Assembly (NCBI RefSeq): GCF_016741775.1
Contig: NZ_JAERRK010000002.1
Location: 372,001-436,000 of the forward strand
Direction of reading: 5' to 3'
DNA: 64,000 nt
From: Streptomyces actinomycinicus
GTDB taxonomy: Bacteria > Actinomycetota > Actinomycetes > Streptomycetales > Streptomycetaceae
Shown here: positions 48,080 to 54,486 of the stretch, piece after piece
How the letters are laid out: every line of letters starts with the position of its first letter
How positions within the stretch are numbered: position 1 is the stretch's first letter
Notes under the pieces: model-generated
Seen by the model: only the letters and a program-made list of their open reading frames with translations
What the model was told of the DNA's origin: nothing
Database searches by the model: none
Program-made: the position numbers and the translations under genes

Positions 48080-48122
48080 GCCCGCACCCAGCCCGCACCC
48101 GGCCCGCACCCGGCCCGCACCG
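48080..48122. repeat. 11-bp tandem repeat between rpsL and the CRP-like gene
   Basis: Nearly four copies of GCCCGCACCCG run from 48080 to 48122, immediately upstream of the rpsL -35 region and in the divergent control region of the plus-strand regulator gene. Apart from this and the rpsL leader, the 411-nt gap shows no gene. Confidence 0.75.
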
Positions 48123-48257
48123 ACACGCCGGACTTGTCCGGGTTCCCTGCCCCGGCTTCGAGCCGCTTACGTGTGAATCCCAGCCGTTCCGTCAGCGGGC
48201 CGCCCGTCACTTCTGTACGTTGAACGGTCGCTGTCCGGCTTGGGGGGACGAGGTTCG

Positions 48258-49004
48258 ATGACGGGGGACATACCGTACGCGTTACCGCGGCGGGCACAGG
48301 ACGAGGCTCCGGGGGACGACGCGCTCGAGGACCGGGTGCCGTTCCTGGCCCGGCTGGAGAAGGCGGACCGGGCCGCGCTGCTCGCGCTCGGGCACGAGCT
48401 GGACTTCGCGCCCCGCGGTGTGCTCCTGCGCCAGCGGGAGCCCTCCTCGCACGTGCTGATCGTCGTCGAGGGCTGGACCAAGGTCACGGCCGCCGCCGCC
48501 AACGGCTACGAGGCGCTGCTGGCGCTGCGCGGTCCCGGCGACATCATCGGCGAGTCGGCCGCGCTGACCGGCCGGACCCGGTCGGCCACCGTGACGGCGC
48601 TGGAGGAGGTCCGGGCCGTGGCCGTCCAGCGCGAGCGTTTCACGGACTTCCTGGCGGACTCCCCCGCCGTCTCCTTCGCCCTGCTCGGCCTCACCTCGGA
48701 CCGCACCCGCGCCGCCGACCGGCGCCGCCTGGAGTTCGCCTCGATGACCGTCCGGGAGCGGTTCGCGACCCTGCTCCTCGACCTGGCCCGCACCCACGGC
48801 CGGCGCACCCCGGCGGGCGTCGAGCTGTCCGTGCCGCTGAGCAAGCAGGAGCTGGCCGGCTCGGTGGGCGCCTCGCGTGAGGCGGTGCAGCGGCTGCTGA
48901 AGGAACTGCGCGAGCGGGACGTGGTCCGTACCGGCCGGCGGGCGCTGGTGATCGTACGGCCGGACGTGCTGCGCAGGATCGCGCGCGCGGAGGCCGGCGG
49001 GTGA
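48258..49004 (+). CDS. CRP/FNR-family regulator with intact cyclic-nucleotide pocket
   Basis: 248 residues. The N-terminal cNMP-binding beta-roll (about 28-145) contains GDIIGESAALTGRTRSATV, where the Gly-Glu and Arg-Ser-Ala of the CRP phosphate-binding cassette are all present. The C-terminal winged helix-turn-helix has SKQELAGSVGASREAVQRLL. It has no FNR-type cysteine cluster. Codon 9 is TTA (48282-48284), rare in Streptomyces and read by the bldA tRNA. Start: ATG of MTGDIPYA; the six codons upstream are not needed. It lies 192 nt before the cyclase-like gene, whose upstream region has a CRP-type dyad, so local regulation is plausible. Confidence 0.88.
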   Translation: MTGDIPYALPRRAQDEAPGDDALEDRVPFLARLEKADRAALLALGHELDFAPRGVLLRQREPSSHVLIVVEGWTKVTAAAANGYEALLALRGPGDIIGESAALTGRTRSATVTALEEVRAVAVQRERFTDFLADSPAVSFALLGLTSDRTRAADRRRLEFASMTVRERFATLLLDLARTHGRRTPAGVELSVPLSKQELAGSVGASREAVQRLLKELRERDVVRTGRRALVIVRPDVLRRIARAEAGG

Positions 49005-49081
49005 GCCGGGGAGCGGGCGGCGTGCGGGCCGGTCCCGCCCTCGTGTGCCCCCGGACGCCTGCCGTGGGCCGAGCGGTCTTC

Positions 49082-49097
49082 TGTGCACACGGTCACA
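49082..49097. promoter_or_regulatory. CRP-type operator upstream of the cyclase operon
   Basis: TGTGC-N6-TCACA (one mismatch to TGTGA-N6-TCACA), within the wider dyad CTGTG...CACAG at 49081-49098. It also fits GTG-N6-GNCAC, the consensus I recall for S. coelicolor Crp. It lies about 100 nt before the cyclase-like gene and 78 nt after the CRP-like gene. Confidence 0.5.
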
Positions 49098-49196
49098 GTC
49101 CGAGCGGGTCATCCGTCCTCACGCCCCTGCGGTCCCCCGCGCCACCCTTCTGACGGCGGCGCGGCCCGATTCCCGTACAACCACCGAAAGGTGATC

Positions 49197-50189
49197 ATGA
49201 ACGAACCCGTGAGCCGGACGATGCTCCTGCTCGACATCGAGAGGTACAGCGACCGGGACGATGTCGAGCAGACATATCTGCGGCGCGTTCTGTACAACAT
49301 CGCCGACCGGGCCCTGGAGCGGGCCTGCATCGACGAGACGCGGCGGCTGCGGGCCGACCGGGGCGACAGCGTCATGGAGCTGATCGACGCGAACGCCTCC
49401 GTCCCCGCCCTGCTGCGGGCCCTGCTCACGGAGGTGCCGGCCGAGCTGCACGGGTACAACCGGCTGGCGTCGAGCACGGCCCAGATCCGGCTCAGGGGCG
49501 TGGTCGCCACCGGGTACGTCGCCGTCGACGAGCGCGGCGGCTGGGTCGGCTCCGACCTGAACCACGCCTGCCGGCTGCTCGACGCCCCGCTCCTGCGGGC
49601 CGCCCTGCGGGAGCGGGCCGACGGCTTCGCGCTGTGCGTGTCCGAGGGCGTGCACGCCGGGGTCGTACGACACGACCATCACGGCATCCGCGCGGCCGAC
49701 TTCCACGAGGTCACCCTGACCAGCAAGAACGGCCCGCTGCGCGCCTGGCTCCACGGGCCGGTACCGCACGGCGGCACGAACCACGGTGAGACGGGGGCGG
49801 GGGAAGCCCCGGTGCCGGGGACGTCGGGGGACGTCCCGGCACCGGGGACGCCGGCACAGGGAGCGCCGGCGCACGAGGCTCCGGCACAGACGACTCCAGC
49901 GCACGAGGCGCCGGCGCACGAGGCTCCGGCACAGGGTGCTCCCGCACACGAGGCGCCGGCACACGAGGCTCCGGCACAGGGTGCTCCCGCACACGAGGCT
50001 CCGGCGCAGGGGGCGTCCGCGCCCGGCGCGGGGACCGGCCAGGCGCCCGGCGGCGGGGTCGTGTTCCACTTCGGCGCCGGCACGCCCCGCTTCGGGGGCA
50101 GCCTCGTGGCCGGTGACCAGCACGGCGTGTCGGGCGGCCAGGTCACCGGGAACGTGCACCTGGGCGGAACCGTGGGTGATCAGTCGTGA
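49197..50189 (+). CDS. Class III nucleotidyl cyclase-like protein with repeat linker and C-terminal motif
   Basis: 330 residues. Residues 1-190 form a class III cyclase-like domain. Metal Asp D13 is in LLLDIERYS, the second metal Asp D57 in DRGDSVMEL, and N122 and R126 in the NxxxR motif of VGSDLNHACRLLDAP, so a working active site is possible. The adenine-specifying Lys expected three residues before the GD is Ala53, so this is not a standard adenylate cyclase. Residues 221-275 are eleven pentapeptides of the type HEAPA or QGAPA. Residues ~297-325 carry RFGGSLVAGDQHGVSGGQVT and the following GNVHLGG, a motif shared with the next protein. Ribosome site GAAAGGTG; overlaps the next gene by 4 nt. 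Confidence 0.75.
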   Translation: MNEPVSRTMLLLDIERYSDRDDVEQTYLRRVLYNIADRALERACIDETRRLRADRGDSVMELIDANASVPALLRALLTEVPAELHGYNRLASSTAQIRLRGVVATGYVAVDERGGWVGSDLNHACRLLDAPLLRAALRERADGFALCVSEGVHAGVVRHDHHGIRAADFHEVTLTSKNGPLRAWLHGPVPHGGTNHGETGAGEAPVPGTSGDVPAPGTPAQGAPAHEAPAQTTPAHEAPAHEAPAQGAPAHEAPAHEAPAQGAPAHEAPAQGASAPGAGTGQAPGGGVVFHFGAGTPRFGGSLVAGDQHGVSGGQVTGNVHLGGTVGDQS

Positions 50190-52429
50190 CGGCGTCCGCC
50201 GCGGCCGCGGCCCGCGCCGAGGGCGGTCCGCCCGGCGCCGCTCCGCCGAAGCAGCCGCCGCCCGGACAGCCGTCCCCGGCACACGCGGCCCCGGGGCAGC
50301 CGTCGCCGGGACAGGCTGCCCCGAACCAGGCGTCGGGGCAGCCGGTGTCCGACGAGGACGCCCTGTCCCACGGCGACCTGGAGCCGGAGACGGAGGGTGC
50401 CCAGGAGGCCCGGGCGGCCCAGCGCGAGCTGGTCGCGCACGCCCCGGCGTTCTTCCTCGGCGACGACGCCCGCTTCGGCGGCAGCGCGGTCGGCGGCTCC
50501 CAGCACGGCGTGTCCGGCGGACAGGTCGGCGGCGACGTCTACATGGGCGGCCGTACCGAGATCCATCACCACGGCACCCCGGGCGCCGCTCCGGACGCCT
50601 CCGGCGAGGTACCCCGCCCGTACGTGGAGGAGCTGGCGGCCGTCTACGCCGAGGGCCCCGCCTTCGCCGCCGCGCTGGAACGGCTGCGCGAGGAACGCGT
50701 GCTGGTGCTCTCCGGCGCCCACGCCACCGGCCGCAACGCCGCCGCGCTGATGCTGGTCCACCGGCTGGGCGTGCCCGCCGTCCACGCGCTGAGCCCCGAG
50801 ACCCCGCCCGCCGCCCTGAGCGGCCACCTCACCCGGCCCGCCGGATACGTCCTGCGGGACCTGCCCCTCAGCCGCAACCGGCCGTTGCGCGACACCCACC
50901 TCTTCGCGGCCCGCGACCAGCTCGTCAAGACCGGCGGCCACCTCGTCGTCACCGTCGAGAACTCGCCGCACCTGCCGGGCGTCACCCCGTACCCCTGGAG
51001 CCCGCCGCCCGCCGAGGACGTCGTACGGGCCCTGCTCGACCGGCACCGGCCCGGTGAGGCCGACGCGCTGCTCGCCCTGGGGCCGGTGCTGGACTTCCTC
51101 GCCGGCGCCGGCCGTCATCCGGCCGAGGCCGCCGCGTTCGCCCAGGCGCTGGCGGAGTACGACGGCACCGCGCAGGCACTGGCCCGGCTCGCGGACTTCG
51201 GGCAGGCCGCCGTGGAGAAGCAGTGCCGGGACTGGCTCGGCGACCCGGAGACCGGACTGCGCGACAAGGCCTTCCTCCTCGCACTCGCCGTCTTCGACCA
51301 GGCGCCCTACGTCCTCGCCGCCGAACTGGCCGACAAGCTGTTCGTACACTTCGAACGGTTGCAGCACCCCGAGAGACCGCCGGTCATCCCGGTGTTCGGA
51401 CCGGCCGCCGAGGACCGGCTCACCCTGGCCCGGGCCGGCGGCGAGGTCCGGCAGGAACAGACCGACTGGGGGCCGGTTCCGCAGTTCATGGCCGCCTTCC
51501 ACGACGAACGCACCCCCCGCGTCCTGCTCACCGAAGTGTGGACCAGCCATCCCTCGGCCCGCCCGGCACTGGTCGAGTGGCTCGGACAGCTCGCCCGCGA
51601 CGGCCGCCCGCTGGTCCGCACCCGCGCCGCCGCGGCGGCCGCGCTGCTCGCCGCCGCCGACCTGCCCTCGACGATGGCGCTGCTCGTCGACCGCTGGGCG
51701 ACCGCACGCGCCGTCGGCCCCCGCGTCACCGCCGCCAACACGCTGACCCTGGCCCAGCTGCTCGGGGCGCCGGTCGTCCTGCGGCTGCTCACCCAGTGGT
51801 GCAACGACGGCCAGTGGGGGCGGCGCTGGACCGCCATCCGGGCCCTCGGGCTGCTCGCCCCGCTCCGTCCCGACCTGGCCGGTCCCGCCCTCGACGCGCT
51901 GGCCTCCCGGGCCCGGGCCGACGCCAGCAACCAGGCCGAGCGGGACAACCTCACCGAGTCCGCCGCACTGCTGCTGTCCGCCGGCCAGCGCCGCGGGGAG
52001 GTGCTCGCCGAATTCGTCCGGCTGCTGTACCGGGACACCCCGGCCGTCCGCGGGCTCGCCCTCGCCGCCTTCGCCCGCGCCTGCGACAACGCCGGCGAGG
52101 GCGCACTCGTCGGCTGGTACGCCGAGACCGGCATGTACCAGCCGGACACGGCCCGCGACATGGCCACCCTGTGGCGCACCGCGCTGGGCGACCACATCCA
52201 CACCAGGGCGGCGCTGCAGGCCCTGCAGACCTGGGTGCACGTCGCCACCCGCCGCACGGACGCCGCCACAGCCCTGGAACTGCTGCTGCCCGCGCTGATC
52301 GTGACCGCGGACGACCGCAAGCGCCTCGACCACGAACTGCGCACCATGCGCGCCGAGGACGGCGGCCCGCGCCCGCCGCTCGCCGAACGCCTGCTCGACG
52401 TGCTGCGTCCGGCGCCGGCCGCGCACTGA
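50186..52429 (+). CDS. Large protein with shared Gly-rich motif, degenerate P-loop and helical repeats
   Basis: 747 residues, GTG start overlapping the previous stop (GTGA). Residues 1-60 are Pro/Ala/Gln-rich. Residues 97-122 (RFGGSAVGGSQHGVSGGQVG then GDVYMGG) match the C-terminal motif of the cyclase-like protein. Residues 171-190 (RVLVLSGAHATGRNAAALML) look like a Walker A loop with Arg replacing Lys, as in inactive STAND-type NTPases. The last ~400 residues are alpha-helical and HEAT-like (RTRAAAAAALLAAADLP; RGLALAAFARACDNAGEG). No catalytic motif is seen. It is probably a scaffold or sensor; homology to iSTAND conflict proteins is inference. Confidence 0.65.
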   Translation: MTASAAAAARAEGGPPGAAPPKQPPPGQPSPAHAAPGQPSPGQAAPNQASGQPVSDEDALSHGDLEPETEGAQEARAAQRELVAHAPAFFLGDDARFGGSAVGGSQHGVSGGQVGGDVYMGGRTEIHHHGTPGAAPDASGEVPRPYVEELAAVYAEGPAFAAALERLREERVLVLSGAHATGRNAAALMLVHRLGVPAVHALSPETPPAALSGHLTRPAGYVLRDLPLSRNRPLRDTHLFAARDQLVKTGGHLVVTVENSPHLPGVTPYPWSPPPAEDVVRALLDRHRPGEADALLALGPVLDFLAGAGRHPAEAAAFAQALAEYDGTAQALARLADFGQAAVEKQCRDWLGDPETGLRDKAFLLALAVFDQAPYVLAAELADKLFVHFERLQHPERPPVIPVFGPAAEDRLTLARAGGEVRQEQTDWGPVPQFMAAFHDERTPRVLLTEVWTSHPSARPALVEWLGQLARDGRPLVRTRAAAAAALLAAADLPSTMALLVDRWATARAVGPRVTAANTLTLAQLLGAPVVLRLLTQWCNDGQWGRRWTAIRALGLLAPLRPDLAGPALDALASRARADASNQAERDNLTESAALLLSAGQRRGEVLAEFVRLLYRDTPAVRGLALAAFARACDNAGEGALVGWYAETGMYQPDTARDMATLWRTALGDHIHTRAALQALQTWVHVATRRTDAATALELLLPALIVTADDRKRLDHELRTMRAEDGGPRPPLAERLLDVLRPAPAAH

Positions 52430-52458
52430 ACCACCGCCTGTACAAGAGGAGTTGAGCG

Positions 52459-53919
52459 ATGGCGGACTTCCGCCGACCCCCGGAGTGGACACAGCACGCG
52501 GACCGGCACACCGCGCTGATCGACCCGGTGCTGACCGTGCGCCCGATCTCACGGTTCGACTACACCGCCCGCCGCCAGGTCGGCGCCATCGACCACGCCC
52601 TGGTCTTCGTCACCGCGAGCGGCTCGTACGACGTCTACCTGCCGCCGCAGCGACCGAGCCGCACGGAGGCCGCCACCCGTCGGTACACCTCCGTCTACGA
52701 GGTGGACATGGGCAGCCACCCGGTCCAACTGGAACTCGAACTGCCCAGCGACGACGACGCGTTCTCCTTCGGCGCGACCGCCGACCTCACCTGGCGGGTC
52801 GCCGATCCGAAGGCCTTCGTGCAGAGCGGCGAACGGGACGTGCCGACCCGGCTGACCCGCGAACTGCAGCAGGTGGCCCGCCCGGTCACCCGGCGCTTCG
52901 CCATCGAGGACAGCCCGGCAGCCGAACGGGCCGTGCAGCGGGCGGTCGAGGAGGAGGGCGGCTTCGCCGCGGGCACCGGACTGACCGTGACGTGTGTGGT
53001 GCGGCTGCGCCTGGACGACGACGCGATCGCCCACCGCCGGCGCAAGCGGACCCTGCGCTACGAGTCGGAGATGCTCGACCCCGAGCACGAGTACCGGATG
53101 CGCCAGGCCCAGCTCGAACACCAGCTGGAGGCCCTGCGCCAGCAGCAGTCGCAGGAACTGGTGGCCCAGAAGATCGCCTTCTACTCGTACTGGCTGCAGC
53201 ACGGTGGCGTGGCGGCCTGGGCCCTGCACCTCGCGGCGCACCCCAGGGACACCCGGATGGTCATCGGCACCCTGCAGAAGGACCAGCTCGGCGCGATCCG
53301 CCAGGAGCTGGAACTGATCGCCGGGGACGGCATGGAGGACTTCCAGAAGGCCGAGTCGGCGCGCTCCGTCCTGCGGTCCGTCGACGAACTCATGCGCGAG
53401 CAGGCGGCGGCGCCCCAGGCCCTGCCGCCGGGCGTGCCCCCGCAGCAACCGTACGTCCCGCCCCAGCCCTACGCCCCGGGCCCGCCACCGGCACCGTACG
53501 CCGCACCGGCCGGCGCCCCGGACCCGTACGCCCCGGCCGCACAGGGGACCGCCGGGCCGTACGGCCGGCCCGAGGGCGGCCGGCCCGGGAACGGGCAGCA
53601 CGAGCAGTACGGGCAGCACGGGTACGCACAGCCGCCGCAGGGGCATGCGCCACACGGCCACGCCGTACCGGATCAGCCACCCGGCCACGCCGTACCGGAT
53701 CAGCCCCCGTACGGCCAGGCGGCGCCGGAGCAGTCCCCGTACGGCCGGCCGGCGCCGGAACAGCCCCCGTACAGCGACGCGGTACCGGCCCAGCCCCCGT
53801 ACGGCCACGCGGTGCCGGAACAGCCCCCGTACAGCCCGCCGCCCGCCGGGCCCGCGCCGGTCGTTCCTCCCCCGCCCGGCGCGCTCCGGGAGCAGCCCGC
53901 CGAGGGCGGGCCGGCATGA
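52459..53919 (+). CDS. SPFH/band 7-like protein with coiled coil and Pro-rich repeat tail
   Basis: 486 residues, ATG with AGAGGAG upstream. Residues ~35-190 resemble an SPFH (stomatin/prohibitin) domain: FSFGATADLTWRVADPKAFV, followed by helices with an ERAVQRAVEEEGGFAAGTG turn. Residues ~200-245 form a Gln/Glu coiled coil (MRQAQLEHQLEALRQQQSQE). Residues ~335-486 are Pro/Tyr-rich, including six 10-residue repeats of the type HAVPEQPPYG. It has no transmembrane helix, so membrane attachment would be peripheral. SPFH proteins scaffold membrane domains; here it may assemble with the membrane protein encoded next, with which it overlaps by 4 nt. Confidence 0.6.
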   Translation: MADFRRPPEWTQHADRHTALIDPVLTVRPISRFDYTARRQVGAIDHALVFVTASGSYDVYLPPQRPSRTEAATRRYTSVYEVDMGSHPVQLELELPSDDDAFSFGATADLTWRVADPKAFVQSGERDVPTRLTRELQQVARPVTRRFAIEDSPAAERAVQRAVEEEGGFAAGTGLTVTCVVRLRLDDDAIAHRRRKRTLRYESEMLDPEHEYRMRQAQLEHQLEALRQQQSQELVAQKIAFYSYWLQHGGVAAWALHLAAHPRDTRMVIGTLQKDQLGAIRQELELIAGDGMEDFQKAESARSVLRSVDELMREQAAAPQALPPGVPPQQPYVPPQPYAPGPPPAPYAAPAGAPDPYAPAAQGTAGPYGRPEGGRPGNGQHEQYGQHGYAQPPQGHAPHGHAVPDQPPGHAVPDQPPYGQAAPEQSPYGRPAPEQPPYSDAVPAQPPYGHAVPEQPPYSPPPAGPAPVVPPPPGALREQPAEGGPA

Positions 53920-54449
53920 CCTCGCCCGACACCGCCACACGCCCCGGCCCCGCCGCCCGTTCCACCCACCACACCGCGGAACGCCTGCTCACCGAGTTGC
54001 GCGAGGAGATCGGGCGGGCCGACACCAAGGCGTCCGTCCTGGTGGCGGCGCTGGGAATGACGGCCGGTGTGTTCACCGGGCTGATAGCCGGGCGGGACTG
54101 GTCGCCGGACCGGCTGTCCGCCCCCGGCGCCGTGCTGTGGTGGGCCGGGGCGGCGGCGCTGGCCCTGTCACTGCTCTCGCTGCTGCTCGCCGTGCTGCCC
54201 CGCTACCGTTCCGGGTCCTGGGCCGAGGGGCGCCCGCTGTGCTACTTCGGCGACATCCGCCAGGCGGCGCGGGAAGGCCGGCTGGCCGAGGCGCTCGCCG
54301 GCACCGACCGGGATCCCGCCGCCGCTCTGCTGGCCGCACTCGCCGAGAACAGCCGGATCGCCGCGTCCAAGCACCGGTGGATCCGTACCGGTCTGATCGC
54401 CTTCTGCGTCGGGGCCCTGCTGCTGCCCGCCGCCGCGCTCGCCGGCTGA
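53916..54449 (+). CDS. PycTM-like membrane effector
   Basis: 177 residues. The N-terminal helix EEIGRADTKASVLVAALGM carries the R-A-D-T-K-A-S signature of Pycsar effector (PycTM, formerly DUF5706) proteins, leading into TM1 (about 41-58). TM2 spans about 71-94 and TM3 about 155-176, with a cytoplasmic CYFGDI loop between TM2 and TM3. PycTM effectors respond to cCMP or cUMP and impair the membrane after phage infection. The cyclase-like gene three genes upstream supplies the expected partner. Assignment rests on motif recognition only. Start: the ATG overlapping the previous stop (ATGA). Confidence 0.7.
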   Translation: MTSPDTATRPGPAARSTHHTAERLLTELREEIGRADTKASVLVAALGMTAGVFTGLIAGRDWSPDRLSAPGAVLWWAGAAALALSLLSLLLAVLPRYRSGSWAEGRPLCYFGDIRQAAREGRLAEALAGTDRDPAAALLAALAENSRIAASKHRWIRTGLIAFCVGALLLPAAALAG

Positions 54450-54486
54450 CGTCCCCGTACCCGCAGTACTTGTAAGGAGCCCGCTC

